Below, piece after piece: positions 44,945-55,021 of a DNA stretch of 64,000 bases. Below the pieces are notes generated by a model. The model was not told the DNA's origin, searched no databases, and worked only from the letters and a program-made list of their open reading frames with translations. The translations under genes were made by a program, and so were the position numbers. The DNA comes from Candidatus Melainabacteria bacterium (GTDB taxonomy: Bacteria > Cyanobacteriota > Vampirovibrionia > Gastranaerophilales > Gastranaerophilaceae). The stretch spans positions 372,001 through 436,000 of the forward strand of contig QHMG01000004.1 in NCBI GenBank assembly GCA_003258725.1. Reading direction: 5' to 3'. The stretch's first letter is position 1; the number at the start of each line of letters is the position of its first letter.

Positions 44945-47900
44945 ATGATAAATTTAAAACGATTAGGGATATTAATTGCTCTTGCTGTGTTGTCGCAAAT
45001 GCCGGCATGGGCAAGTGTTTCGACGTGGAATGATTTAAACGATGCGGCGGACAATGCCTCGGAAGGTGCAACGATAAATATTATTAATGACATTACGGCA
45101 GACGGTTCGTCGATTGGCTTTTTGCAAAAAGTTTTAAAATTAGATTTTGGTAATTATAAAATAAATGGAGGTTCATATTCCGATGAATCGCCATTTATTT
45201 TTTTAGGGGCTGGTGCTTCTGAAACAAAACTTGAGATTATAAAAGCAACGTTCACAGGTTTTGATACGGAAAACGGTATTATAAATGGAGCAAATCCTCG
45301 TATTGAACTGACTGATGTGTCTTTTATTAATAATAAAGGAATTGCAATTAATAATGAGGGGTATAACGGTTTAGTTATCAATGCTAAAAATAGTGATGTA
45401 AACTTCAAAAATAATACAACTTACGGTATCAAATCTAATAGTAACGTTTATTTGAATGCTTATGACGGTAAAACAATAACTCTTGATGATGCAATTAGTA
45501 TTGATAACAATTTTGACGGTAATTTAGTTATCAATAACTCGTATAAGGCGGGTGCTGACTTGAACGGTACAGTTATTTTGAATAAAAATGTTGATTTTGC
45601 AAGTTCAAATGGAACGATTTCGTTGGGTGCAAAATCGGCTTATAAAAATGGTACATTAAAACTTGGCGTAGAACCTGCAAATTCAAATGATTTTAGATTA
45701 TCTATTGGTGGTGAAGCGACATTAGATATGCAAAATGATAATGTTGACAATCTAACAATGAGCAGATTTTCAGGTTCAGAAGATGCACCTTTACATTTGA
45801 AATTAGATTATAACGCACAAACAGGAAAAATGGACTTGATTGTCGTAAGTGATAGTTCTGTAGGAGCAAGCACTCCAAGCATAATTGTTGATGCAATTAA
45901 TATTCTTGTAGGTGGTGATGCAACAGATACTGAGTTTTTAAACGGCTTGGGCAGAACGGTTATTAATGTTTCAACTGACGTTATTTCTGCTGTAAAAGAT
46001 AATGTAACTTACCTTTTTAAACCAAAAACTGATATATCAGAAAGAGGTGCTTATAAAGTTTCGAAAGCAAGCAATATTACCAACTTGCCAAGATATATTC
46101 AAGACCAATATTCCTTGTTAGGTAATGATGTTGCAATTACAGAAGATATGACTTTAACAGAGGATTTAGGAACTCTTACTGGAAACGATAGAAATGTAAC
46201 AATATACGGAAATGGTCATACTTTAGATTTAAACTCTCATAATGGTGTAAACGTAGCTAATGATCAAACATTAAGTTTCAATAATATTACATTAAAAAAC
46301 AGTAATACTCTTTTTGATAACGAAGGAACTATTAATCTTACTTCAGTTGTGTTAAATAACACTTATGCAAATTGTGCTTCCTCATCATTCCTTAATTTTT
46401 CTGGATACAATGATTTTATAGAAGGTGTTATTAGTTCTGATGGTAGAGTTCATTTACAATCTGGTACAACCAACGTTAGAGAAAATTTTACATTGATTGC
46501 GAAATCAATCTTTTTAGGTAGTAATAGTGGTACAAAATCTCCTATTGTTACACTAAATAATCATGGATATATTAGAGTGGCAGATTCGTTTGCTTTTAAT
46601 AATGCAAATATTAATAATTTCGGAACATTATCACTTAAATCCATAATTGGAAGTTCCTATAAACCTACAAAATTTGTTAACAATGGAACTATAAGCATGG
46701 ATTCAGGTTCCAAATTTTATGTTCAACAAAATTCTGAATTTATAAATAATTTAGGTGCAATTCTTAATGGTGATATTAAGAATGCTGGTATAATTACAAA
46801 TGAAGGAAAACTTAATAACGATGTTATAAATTTTAATAAGTATAGACACGATAGACCGCCTTATTACGGTAAATTAACATCAAATATTGATGATATTGCA
46901 GGTTTAATCTACCAACAAGGAGATAGCTCTGAGGACTCAATATTCAATGTTACAGGCGGAACAATTAATGATGCACAAAAAATAAAAAATTATGATGGCG
47001 AAAATGGTGGTATTGTAAATATTTTAGGTGCGGTAAAATCACAGGTTCGTCTTGATAATTATAGAGGCAAAACTTATGTTAAAAATGGTGGTGAATTACA
47101 AATTGCAGGTTCAGAAACCTCAAAAATTTTCACTACCGGTGGTAATGTAAACTTTGAAAACGGTTCAACTTTAAACCTTAGAGAAAGCACGATACCTACA
47201 GGACAAAAATTTTCTCCTGATAATTTAATTTTAGCAGAGAATGATACATTAAATCTAAAAATGAAAGACGGTCTTACTCTAAATGTTACTGATTCTTCGG
47301 CAAAAGGTAATTTCAGCCTAAAAGAATTAGAAATTAAAGATGGTACTGTACAAAACTGGAAATTAATTAATGATGATAACAACCTTGATATATACAAAAG
47401 AACTTCTTTAGACAAGGATTTAAAATTGATTAAAACTGCGTCTTCTGCAAGTGGTACAAATTTTGTTACGTATAATAACTCTGAAGGTAAAATTTCATAC
47501 GGAACAAAAGACTTACAAGGTGCACTAGATGAAGTTAAAAATGTAAATAAAGAAAATGATTATTTCTACGAAATGACTGGACAAGAAACGGCTTGGGATG
47601 ATTTTTCAAAAGGTCGATTTATTGTCAACGGTAACAATAACACTATTTTAAATTCTCGCATAGTAATTGAGGGTACAGGAAATCTTGTTTTAACTAATGC
47701 TAATTTAAGTGATACTACACTTGAAGCAAGCGCTAACGGTCAATTTGTTATCCGTAACAGTTCTGGAAACGCAATAAACCTTAATAATTCTATTATTTTG
47801 AATAATTCAAATAATAGTAATAGTGGCGTTAGATTTGAAGGCAATAGTGACATAAACTTTAATGGAGTATATAATGGAAACTCTCCAAGTGGGACGGTTG

Positions 47901-49402
47901 CTCTTGATTTAGAAAATGCCACTTTAACAAGAGGCGACAAAGACTCTCACGCATTTTGGCTTTTGAATAGCGGTACATTAAAATATTCTGATGATTCATA
48001 TTTAGCAAATGGCGGAATGAACGCAATTACATTTAATGGTGGTAACTTAGACCTTAGAAACGGTATTGCAAGCAACATTCCATTGTATGGTTTGGCTTTA
48101 AAATCAAACTCAAATATCTTTGTAGACGTTGATTTAGCAAACAAATCAATGGATAAATTAACAGCAAATAATTCTTCATACACAGGTGGTAAACTTAACG
48201 TTGCCGGCATGAATCTTTTGTCAGATGCGATAAACGATTTTACTTCAATCAATTTTACAGAAGATAATAACTTAAAATCAAATGTTGCATACACAGGTGA
48301 TAGCCAAGTTGCATATTCGCCAATTTACAAATATAACGTTAATTACAATGCAAATAATGGAAATTTTGAATTTAAAAGAGGTAACGGCGGAGGCGGCGGA
48401 AACGCAAGCGATGCTTTTAATCCAGCAGTATTGACAGGTCCTGTTGGCGCACAATTAGGTTCATACTTAACTCAATTGAACACTTATGAACAAGCGTTTG
48501 CAAACATGGATATGCTAATGCTTATGCCAAGGGCGCAACGTATTGCAATGAAATATGCGAATAAATACGCATCAACTCAAGGCACTGGCGAAGGCGGAGT
48601 TATTACTTTTAGCCCTAACCAAATTCCTGAAGAACAAAAAGGCTTATGGTTTAGACCATTTGCAACATTTGAAAATGTTGGTTTGAAAAATGGTCCAAAT
48701 GTTAAAAACATCGGCTATGGTTCATTATTTGGTGGTGATAGCGATTTGTTAGAGCTTAAACATGGTTGGGATATGCAATATTCTTTCTATGGCGGATATA
48801 ACGGCTCAAATCAATATTATAACGGCGTAAGTATTTACCAAAATGGTGGAAGTCTTGGCGCTAGTTCAACGTGGTACAAGGATAATTTCTTTACAGGCTT
48901 AACGGCAAACGTAGGTGCTAATGTTGGTGAAGCAAGCTCAATGTACGGAAATGAGGACTTTACAATGTTAGCAACAGGTATTGCAAGCAAAACAGGCTAC
49001 AATTGGGAGCTAGCAAATGGAAAATTCATTGTACAACCAAGTTTCTTGATGTCATACACTTTTGTAAACACATTTGATTACACAAATGCTGCGGGTGTAA
49101 GAATTAGTTCAGACCCGTTACACGCAATTCAAATTGCTCCAGGATTGAAATTTATCGGTAATTTGAAAAACGGTTGGCAACCATATATCGGCTTGCAAAT
49201 GGTATGGAATGTTATGGATAGAGCAAGATTTAAAGCAAATGATGTAAGCCTTCCAAATATGAGTGTTGACCCATATTTTCAATACGGTATTGGCTTGCAA
49301 AAACGAATTGGCGACAGATTTACAGGATTCGGTCAAGCGATGTTACGTAACGGTGGCAGAAATGGTATTGCTCTACAATTCGGATTTAGATGGGCGATTT
49401 AA
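44945..49402 (+). CDS. Large autotransporter (type V secretion), 1485 residues
   Basis: Start is the ATG at 44945, six bases after AGGAAG; the ATG at 44939 is too close. A signal peptide (MINLKRLGILIALAVLSQMPAWA) leads to a passenger of about 1130 residues full of short Asn/Gly-rich repeats such as GTINLTSV and NNGTISMDSG, as in pectate-lyase-like beta helices. A glycine-rich linker (GNGGGGGNASD) comes next. The last 280 residues are an autotransporter barrel starting KGLWFRPFATFENVG and ending FGFRWAI. The final residue is I rather than the usual aromatic. It is probably a surface adhesin or structural passenger; it has its own TATAAT promoter and a GGCGCA-type terminator. Confidence 0.9.
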   Translation: MINLKRLGILIALAVLSQMPAWASVSTWNDLNDAADNASEGATINIINDITADGSSIGFLQKVLKLDFGNYKINGGSYSDESPFIFLGAGASETKLEIIKATFTGFDTENGIINGANPRIELTDVSFINNKGIAINNEGYNGLVINAKNSDVNFKNNTTYGIKSNSNVYLNAYDGKTITLDDAISIDNNFDGNLVINNSYKAGADLNGTVILNKNVDFASSNGTISLGAKSAYKNGTLKLGVEPANSNDFRLSIGGEATLDMQNDNVDNLTMSRFSGSEDAPLHLKLDYNAQTGKMDLIVVSDSSVGASTPSIIVDAINILVGGDATDTEFLNGLGRTVINVSTDVISAVKDNVTYLFKPKTDISERGAYKVSKASNITNLPRYIQDQYSLLGNDVAITEDMTLTEDLGTLTGNDRNVTIYGNGHTLDLNSHNGVNVANDQTLSFNNITLKNSNTLFDNEGTINLTSVVLNNTYANCASSSFLNFSGYNDFIEGVISSDGRVHLQSGTTNVRENFTLIAKSIFLGSNSGTKSPIVTLNNHGYIRVADSFAFNNANINNFGTLSLKSIIGSSYKPTKFVNNGTISMDSGSKFYVQQNSEFINNLGAILNGDIKNAGIITNEGKLNNDVINFNKYRHDRPPYYGKLTSNIDDIAGLIYQQGDSSEDSIFNVTGGTINDAQKIKNYDGENGGIVNILGAVKSQVRLDNYRGKTYVKNGGELQIAGSETSKIFTTGGNVNFENGSTLNLRESTIPTGQKFSPDNLILAENDTLNLKMKDGLTLNVTDSSAKGNFSLKELEIKDGTVQNWKLINDDNNLDIYKRTSLDKDLKLIKTASSASGTNFVTYNNSEGKISYGTKDLQGALDEVKNVNKENDYFYEMTGQETAWDDFSKGRFIVNGNNNTILNSRIVIEGTGNLVLTNANLSDTTLEASANGQFVIRNSSGNAINLNNSIILNNSNNSNSGVRFEGNSDINFNGVYNGNSPSGTVALDLENATLTRGDKDSHAFWLLNSGTLKYSDDSYLANGGMNAITFNGGNLDLRNGIASNIPLYGLALKSNSNIFVDVDLANKSMDKLTANNSSYTGGKLNVAGMNLLSDAINDFTSINFTEDNNLKSNVAYTGDSQVAYSPIYKYNVNYNANNGNFEFKRGNGGGGGNASDAFNPAVLTGPVGAQLGSYLTQLNTYEQAFANMDMLMLMPRAQRIAMKYANKYASTQGTGEGGVITFSPNQIPEEQKGLWFRPFATFENVGLKNGPNVKNIGYGSLFGGDSDLLELKHGWDMQYSFYGGYNGSNQYYNGVSIYQNGGSLGASSTWYKDNFFTGLTANVGANVGEASSMYGNEDFTMLATGIASKTGYNWELANGKFIVQPSFLMSYTFVNTFDYTNAAGVRISSDPLHAIQIAPGLKFIGNLKNGWQPYIGLQMVWNVMDRARFKANDVSLPNMSVDPYFQYGIGLQKRIGDRFTGFGQAMLRNGGRNGIALQFGFRWAI

Positions 49403-49416
49403 GAAAAACATCTCAT

Positions 49417-49449
49417 AAGGCGCATGAGCGAAAGCTCATGCGCCTATTT
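49417..49449 (+). terminator. Terminator of the GGCGCA family after the autotransporter
   Basis: AAGGCGCATGAGC pairs with GCTCATGCGCCT across GAAA, then ATTTA. Confidence 0.87.
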
Positions 49450-49735
49450 ACGTTAAATTTTAAAAATAAAAATCACAAGGTTCAATATTCTAGAACTCTG
49501 TGATTGAATCTGAGTAGTGGTTATTCAAAAGTATTTGGGGTAAATGAGATTTTTCTAAATATCTTAATTCCAATCGGAAGTCAATAAACTTCTTTCAAAA
49601 AGTAAATTAATATCCTATTAGTATTGAATACTAGCACGACTAGAAATAAAAATCAAGTCTCAAGGTTTACAAATCTAAATATATTCTCGAATATTGTGTT
49701 ATAATAACCTTCTAAGAGATATTAAAAGGATAGTC
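49450..49735. other. Intergenic stretch with one promoter
   Basis: About 290 AT-rich bases without a credible gene. Similar short patches (AAAAATCACAAGGTT and AAAAATCAAGTCTCAAGGTT) occur near 49468 and 49650. An extended -10, TGTTATAAT (49697-49705), lies 31 bases before the next ATG. No RNA gene is recognised. Confidence 0.5.
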
Positions 49736-49891
49736 ATGATTACAAAAGAAGTTAATGATTGGATAAAAAACGTTGAATGTGGTATGTATTCTGATGAAGA
49801 TGTTATGCATGAATTTTCTCGCATAGCAAAATACCTAACTCGAGAGGAGTTAGTTATGATTAAAAGAAAATTGTCCCAATATATCAAATAA
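49736..49891 (+). CDS. Small protein, 51 residues
   Basis: The ATG at 49736 has AAAGGA six bases upstream and reads MITKEVNDWIKNVECGMYSDEDVM; codons upstream to 49694 overlap the promoter. The product is acidic, helical and soluble, with EFSRIAKYLTREELVMIKRKL at the end. It stops directly against the lipase stop on the other strand. Function unknown. Confidence 0.65.
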   Translation: MITKEVNDWIKNVECGMYSDEDVMHEFSRIAKYLTREELVMIKRKLSQYIK

Positions 49892-50827
49892 TTACGCCCA
49901 AAGGTTTATGTAATTAGCGATTGAATGGTTATTCATTGCTGTTTTTTTCAAGTGGGTTGTAACCCCTACATGTTGTGTTGAATTTGAAACAGGGTCTCCA
50001 TCAATTATGTAGTTAAATGAATTTTTGTTATCTTGAAAATAATCTTTTGTTTTTGTTTCAGGATTTTTTATGATACTTTTCACGCCAAACGCATTAAAGG
50101 TTACGGCACTTGTTTCTCTATGTCTGCTCGCAACAAGTTGTGCAAGAGAACCACCTAAAGAGTGACCTGTTAAGACGACGCTTGCATTTGGATATTTTGC
50201 TACAGTATCTAGATAATATTGGTTTGCTTTTTCATATTGTTCTGGCACTTCGTTCATTGCCATTTGTGCATCACTAACGAAATCTTTATCGTCATTTGTT
50301 CCGCAATAAGCTACGATAATGTCATTTTTCTTTTGATATGTGACTACTCTAAGCCCTGTTTCGGGGTCTTCAAGTTTGTCGACAGGTTTGTACCCATTAA
50401 TTTCTTTTTGCTCGTCATTGTAGACGTCACGGCTGATTAATGCGGCATTTCTACTTAATTTTTTATTATAAAAGCAATCGTTTTCTTGAGTATCATTTTT
50501 ATATCCCTTGCTAAAGAAGTAATCCCACTTGTCTGATAAAACATCTCTAGTTTTATTCCAAGCTTCAATACGGGTATTTTTATCAGAGAGTTCATATTGT
50601 TCTTGAACTTTTCCAATAACTTTTCTCAACGCAACAAAAAAATGGTCAGCTTCTTGCTTTTCAATTTCAAATTGTTCTCTTTTGGTGTTTGTCCAAGCAG
50701 TAACATCTTCCTTGTTTATAAATTTTTGAGGTTGTGCAATCGGAGAGGTCATTGTTTGCACACCATGATTTTGATTTTGAATATTTGAATAAGTTGGAAC
50801 CATTCCTGTTGGGGTTAAATAGTTCAT
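49892..50827 (-). CDS. Class 3 lipase-like alpha/beta hydrolase
   Basis: A 311-residue protein of the fungal-lipase (lipase_3) fold. The nucleophile elbow VVLTGHSLGGSLAQLVASRH is near residue 220; the oxyanion region is IIVAYCGTNDDKDF; the acid is in YIIDGDPVSN and the His in NNHSIANYI. The triad looks intact, so hydrolysis of an acyl ester is expected. There is no signal peptide; the first 40 residues are polar and Pro/Gln-rich like those of other unassigned proteins in this window. AAGGA lies upstream. It could be an intracellular lipase or a substrate of a non-Sec exporter. Confidence 0.85.
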   Translation of the reverse strand: MNYLTPTGMVPTYSNIQNQNHGVQTMTSPIAQPQKFINKEDVTAWTNTKREQFEIEKQEADHFFVALRKVIGKVQEQYELSDKNTRIEAWNKTRDVLSDKWDYFFSKGYKNDTQENDCFYNKKLSRNAALISRDVYNDEQKEINGYKPVDKLEDPETGLRVVTYQKKNDIIVAYCGTNDDKDFVSDAQMAMNEVPEQYEKANQYYLDTVAKYPNASVVLTGHSLGGSLAQLVASRHRETSAVTFNAFGVKSIIKNPETKTKDYFQDNKNSFNYIIDGDPVSNSTQHVGVTTHLKKTAMNNHSIANYINLWA

Positions 50828-50976
50828 TATTATTTAATTTTCCTTACTAAATTTTTATACACAAAACTCATAAATACCTGCAAAGGTAGTTACACGGCAT
50901 GTAAGTTCAGTGAATTTTCAGAATTGCTTAAATTTTTATAAATGTGAAAAATTCTTAACAAAATATTTTGCATGAC

Positions 50977-51016
50977 AAACAGGCGCAAAGTGCATTTGCA
51001 CTTTGCGCCTGTTTTA
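50977..51016. terminator. Bidirectional hairpin of the GGCGCA family at the left edge of the phage cassette
   Basis: AAACAGGCGCAAAGTGCA pairs with TGCACTTTGCGCCTGTTTT across TT. A second hairpin, AAGAGTTGA with TCAACTCTT, follows at 51045-51069. Together with 51070-51212 they fill the gap between the lipase and the phage cassette; the latter part also holds an imperfect CGGGTTATTTT/GAAATACCCCG repeat at 51123-51145 and no gene. Confidence 0.85.
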
Positions 51017-51212
51017 CTTCTTTTGGACAGATATTCATAAAGAAAAAGAGTTGAAACTCAACTCTTCTTATTTAAACGGGATAATTTTTAGTTCTCTTTT
51101 ACACTGATATATTAAGCTATTTCGGGTTATTTTGAAATACCCCGAATGTATAGTTTGAAATTTGTCGGGCAAAAGTATAATTTGAAAAAAATAAAAAATC
51201 TCAAAATTTGAC

Positions 51213-51443
51213 TTATTTTACCGCAATGATACATTCATAAATTCTGTCGATTTTTTCTTTCATATCGCCCATTTGCTCTTTTAAATCTTTGACAGAATTA
51301 AGAGTTGCAAATTTATTTTCTACATCATCTAAAATTTCTCGATGTTTTTTTTCTAATTGTTCAGGTGTAACAACTATTCTTTGTTGTATTAAGTACATGA
51401 CAACAACGATGATTATAGGTGAATATTGAAGAATATTGTGCAT
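51213..51443 (-). CDS. Small membrane protein with coiled coil, phage cassette
   Basis: A 76-residue protein with one N-terminal transmembrane helix (YSPIIIVVVMYLIQQRI) and a charged coiled coil after it (about 28-72). This layout occurs in phage XhlA-like and spanin-like lysis helpers, but the sequence alone does not prove it. It is the last gene of the cassette, with a good AAAGGA site. Confidence 0.65.
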   Translation of the reverse strand: MHNILQYSPIIIVVVMYLIQQRIVVTPEQLEKKHREILDDVENKFATLNSVKDLKEQMGDMKEKIDRIYECIIAVK

Positions 51444-51461
51444 GCTTTTCCTTTCTGTTAG

Positions 51462-52766
51462 TTACAACCTTATTGGCCAATAGTAATCAACAAGATAAGA
51501 TGCTGCATCTAAAGGGTGCATTAAAAATTTTTTTTCCTTAGATTGTTTTATTTGTTGATAGGTTGGCAAATCAATGCGTGAAGAACCTTCTTTGTACTTA
51601 AGATTGTAAATGTTGTATAACAATTTTTCGCATTTAGGACTAATGAATAAGCCAATTTGACCGTCAGCCCTGTGAATCTTGCTATTAAATGCCATTATAC
51701 GATTTTTGATTGGCGGATTAAAAGGTTTTAACCTAATATCTACATCAAATCCGTAGTTTAAAAATTTCTTTTTCATAATTACGTAATTGGTGTATTCACT
51801 TGTGCAACTTCGGTTATCACCAGAAGCATCACCGTTTATGATAAGTTTCCCTTTATGATTAGGATATCTCCTAAAGACCTCGTCACAAGCCTTTGAGGTG
51901 GTCGTGTTCTCCATTGCAATTTCGTCAAAGAAGAAAACCTTGTCGTCCGTTTTGTGGGCAATTTCCCAACACATAGGATCAACATTGAAGTCACAAGTTA
52001 GGTATAAGTCAAGTTCTGGCTGATATTTTATGTCAATAATATTTTTGTCAGTAAAATCTTTGATGACTAAACCTGAATTGTAATGTCCATTTTCTGCAAG
52101 TACGCAAATCCTGTAATAATCTTCGTCATAGAGTTTTTTTAATTCCTCACAAAAACCTTCTGGAAGATAAATATTTTCTGTAGTTGGCGCAATAATTAGC
52201 CTGTAATTTGGCATTGCATTTTCGTGAAAGGTTTTGTATACCCAGCCACGCTCCATTTCAGGGTTTGTATGTCCAAAAATTCTGTAAGTAAAGTTCTCCC
52301 AAGTTGGTTTAACTTTTTGACGCATACGTGCTAAAAGCATTTTGAAGGTATCGTATGGAATATCGGACATTTCTTCAATTTCGACAAAACCTAAATTTAA
52401 GGATTTTAAACTATTTGGATCGTCAAAATGTCTGAAAAGTATTTCAGACTTGTTTTTAAACTTTAGCTGTTGCAAACTTGCAGACCATTCGTAGTCTTTG
52501 CCTTCTATGAACCCCATATTATCTAAATGCTCAAAATAAGTTTTAAGGGTTGTATCTCTAACAAGCGTGTAAGTTTTAGCTCCTACAAGCCCACGAATTC
52601 CTGCAAACTTTAAACATAATAAAATTCCAAGTAATGAGCCACAGAAGGTTTTTCCGCTACCGTAGCCACCTTGATAACAGGCAACATCGATGTTGTAATC
52701 GTGAGGAATTTCTAAAAACTCCCTTTGTGCCTTTAATAAATTGTATGTAATTTCTCGTTTTTTCAT
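51462..52766 (-). CDS. Phage terminase large subunit
   Basis: The packaging motor. The 434-residue protein has Walker A GGYGSGKTFCGSLLG near residue 35, Walker B region FVEIEEMSDI, the coupling-motif area FGHTNPE, and the RNase H-like nuclease with acidic residues in LYLTCDFNVDP, LIINGDASGD and HPLDAASYLVDYY. Both ATPase and nuclease look complete. It follows the portal gene in transcription order. Confidence 0.93.
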   Translation of the reverse strand: MKKREITYNLLKAQREFLEIPHDYNIDVACYQGGYGSGKTFCGSLLGILLCLKFAGIRGLVGAKTYTLVRDTTLKTYFEHLDNMGFIEGKDYEWSASLQQLKFKNKSEILFRHFDDPNSLKSLNLGFVEIEEMSDIPYDTFKMLLARMRQKVKPTWENFTYRIFGHTNPEMERGWVYKTFHENAMPNYRLIIAPTTENIYLPEGFCEELKKLYDEDYYRICVLAENGHYNSGLVIKDFTDKNIIDIKYQPELDLYLTCDFNVDPMCWEIAHKTDDKVFFFDEIAMENTTTSKACDEVFRRYPNHKGKLIINGDASGDNRSCTSEYTNYVIMKKKFLNYGFDVDIRLKPFNPPIKNRIMAFNSKIHRADGQIGLFISPKCEKLLYNIYNLKYKEGSSRIDLPTYQQIKQSKEKKFLMHPLDAASYLVDYYWPIRL

Positions 52767-52787
52767 AATTTCCTTTTTTAACTTTTG

Positions 52788-54443
52788 TTATTTAATTTGC
52801 TCGTCAGTTCCAATCAAAAAATGACTTGCGTTTTCAATTCCGTACTGTTCTAGTGCAAATTTGAAACATTCAATCCAATTAATTTGTTCGTTTACAGTTG
52901 GAACTTCAGCGAAGGATTTTACTACATCAAACAATTCTTTAGAACGTGTTTTTCGCTCTAGTGTTGCTTTTCTGTCGCCATATCGGTAAATGTAATTTGC
53001 GCTTCTTACCGTATCATCAATCTCCATAAATTTTTGAATTCCATGTTCGTTTATGCAAATTAATTCCTTACCAAATTTGAAATTTGCAATAATTTCAGCC
53101 GTTTTTTCAATCATCGGCACAATCAATTTTCTGTTGATTGCATCAAGCATCATATTTAAACGGGCAGTTTGACCTGTTACTGTATAAGTTAATTCTGTTG
53201 CCGTACGAGCTTCGTTTTGTAAATTTCCCGCCATATTTTTAAAAATGCCTGTTGCACTTTCGGTTGTGTTTTTAAAATAATTTAAGAAATCCCAACCGTG
53301 TAATGCATTATCAAAATTCAATGGTGTTGGAGCTTGTGGCATTAAGGCAGAATCGTATTCAATGATTTTTCCCGGACGAACAATTTGTTCTCCTTTAAAG
53401 CACCCTTTTGGAGCTAAATAAGGCGGATTCATCATTAGAGAAAGCGCATCAAGTTGTTTGTTTAAGATAGTTGAAGAAATGTTGTTCAAAATAATTGCAA
53501 CTTTAAGAGGTGAAATTCCTCTTTCTGTTTCTGGATTTTTTATGATATTCGCATACACAAAAGGGTTTATTACAAACGGATTGTCCTCCATTCTAATAAT
53601 TTCTTTTCTGGCAGCAACAACGATTAATTGGTTTTTAAGAATTTCGCCTGTATCAAGCTCTATATCACCCCAATATTCTAAAATTTCGCACTTGTTATCG
53701 TCTACCGCTTTGTCTGCCGAAGCGTTTTTAGATTTTTTGTTGTTGATAAGCATTTTTAAATTCTCAATCTTTTCATCGGTAAGCAAATTGTTTGCTTTAT
53801 CTGAAATGATGTCGTGGATTGTAGAATAAGTTCTATAAATTTTTGCGCAATTATCCCAATTATCGTAGTTATTTTTGTCGAAAACGAAATCTTCTGGTTT
53901 TATGAATTTTACTTTAGCGTTGTCGTAAAAGGTTTGTTCTTCAACGACAAATCCTGTGTATTCTGGGTTTAGTAATTGTTCTTCAATTGTTTGAGGGCGT
54001 CTTACAACTTTTGTTTTTGTTTGCCAACCGACAAAGAGAGTGCTTTCGCCAGTTTCGACAATTGAATCAATCATTTTTTCGATTTCTTCTTCCAAATTCA
54101 TCTCCTCAAAAGTGTTTACAAGCATAGCTTTTTGACGATTTGCAAGCATTTGTGTCTGTGGATTTTTACCAGAAACGTCAAACATAGATTCAGGGTGAGA
54201 ATAAAGGTTTTCGCTGATATGAGCCTTTAGAGTTTGCGCAAGTTCGTAAATTTCAGGCAATTGAATTTTTGTATTCCATTCGTTTACGGTCGGAATATTG
54301 TTTGAATAAATAGCATTTCTGATTGTGCGAATATCCGTTAATTGACCTCGACGAGCGTCTTCCATTTCATCGTATTTCTGTGTGATTTTTGAAACTAAAT
54401 ATAAATTTTCGTCTTGATTTTGTTCATTTTTAATTGTGTTCAT
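52788..54443 (-). CDS. Phage portal (head-tail connector) protein
   Basis: A 551-residue portal, the dodecameric ring through which DNA enters the head. Marks are an N-terminal helical region (DEMEDARRGQLTDIRTIRNAIYS), MIDSIVETGESTLFVGW in the wing, and a helical stem region with NNISSTILNKQLDALSLMMNPPYLAP and NEARTATELTYTVTGQTARLNMM. Length fits a short-tailed phage portal (near that of T7 gp8). It overlaps the GNAT gene by 14 bases. Confidence 0.88.
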   Translation of the reverse strand: MNTIKNEQNQDENLYLVSKITQKYDEMEDARRGQLTDIRTIRNAIYSNNIPTVNEWNTKIQLPEIYELAQTLKAHISENLYSHPESMFDVSGKNPQTQMLANRQKAMLVNTFEEMNLEEEIEKMIDSIVETGESTLFVGWQTKTKVVRRPQTIEEQLLNPEYTGFVVEEQTFYDNAKVKFIKPEDFVFDKNNYDNWDNCAKIYRTYSTIHDIISDKANNLLTDEKIENLKMLINNKKSKNASADKAVDDNKCEILEYWGDIELDTGEILKNQLIVVAARKEIIRMEDNPFVINPFVYANIIKNPETERGISPLKVAIILNNISSTILNKQLDALSLMMNPPYLAPKGCFKGEQIVRPGKIIEYDSALMPQAPTPLNFDNALHGWDFLNYFKNTTESATGIFKNMAGNLQNEARTATELTYTVTGQTARLNMMLDAINRKLIVPMIEKTAEIIANFKFGKELICINEHGIQKFMEIDDTVRSANYIYRYGDRKATLERKTRSKELFDVVKSFAEVPTVNEQINWIECFKFALEQYGIENASHFLIGTDEQIK

Positions 54444-54963
54444 TTCGTTTACCTCTTATGATTGAATAAATTTTTATATCTTGTAATTTGTTATTTTTAA
54501 GTGTTTCGGCTTTCAATAATGCTTCAAAAACCATTCCGCAAGCCTTTAATATGCTTTCTGTTCTAAAATTTTCTTTAAAAACTAATGCCTTTAGCTTTTT
54601 TAGTTTTAATTTTTTGAAGCAATACATAACGAATTTTTTTGCGCAAATTTTGGTGTCTTTTCCCCAAAATTTGCGTTCAAAGGCGGTTACAACTTCTGCT
54701 GAATGAAGATGTTTATCATTGCCAATAATATTTTCTAAATAAACAACTCCTGCAAATTCTTCGTTTTTAAGGATTACCCAAAAGAAAGGACTTGTCCGAG
54801 TTATAAGGCTTATAACTTCTTCAAACAAGTCCGTTGTATGTGAGTAGTCGTCGTTTAGGTAGTTGTCGTATTTTTTTATTAGGTTGTAAATATTTTCTAA
54901 ATATTGAATATTTAGAAATCGTTTATTTTGCCTATCAATTTTGACTTTTTTAAATTTAATCAT
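54430..54963 (-). CDS. GNAT-family acetyltransferase in the phage cassette
   Basis: A 177-residue protein with the GNAT core: FAGVVYLENIIG, HLHSAEVVTAFERKFWGKDT where the acetyl-CoA loop lies, and KLKALVFKENFRTESILKACGMVFEALL. GNAT genes beside portal or terminase genes are known in several phage groups, with unclear targets. The ATG at 54963 has no obvious ribosome site and stands opposite the plus-strand gene at 55022. Confidence 0.75.
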   Translation of the reverse strand: MIKFKKVKIDRQNKRFLNIQYLENIYNLIKKYDNYLNDDYSHTTDLFEEVISLITRTSPFFWVILKNEEFAGVVYLENIIGNDKHLHSAEVVTAFERKFWGKDTKICAKKFVMYCFKKLKLKKLKALVFKENFRTESILKACGMVFEALLKAETLKNNKLQDIKIYSIIRGKRNEHN

Positions 54964-55021
54964 GTCTTGACTTTTAACCTTATAATTAATAAAATAACTT
55001 TAATAAGAAAAGGAGAAATTT

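Noticed and set aside
45300..48400. CRISPR or tandem DNA repeat in the autotransporter passenger
   Set aside because: Repeats are short, degenerate and at protein level only (Asn/Gly turns); there is no regular spacing of identical DNA. No CRISPR array was noticed anywhere in the window.
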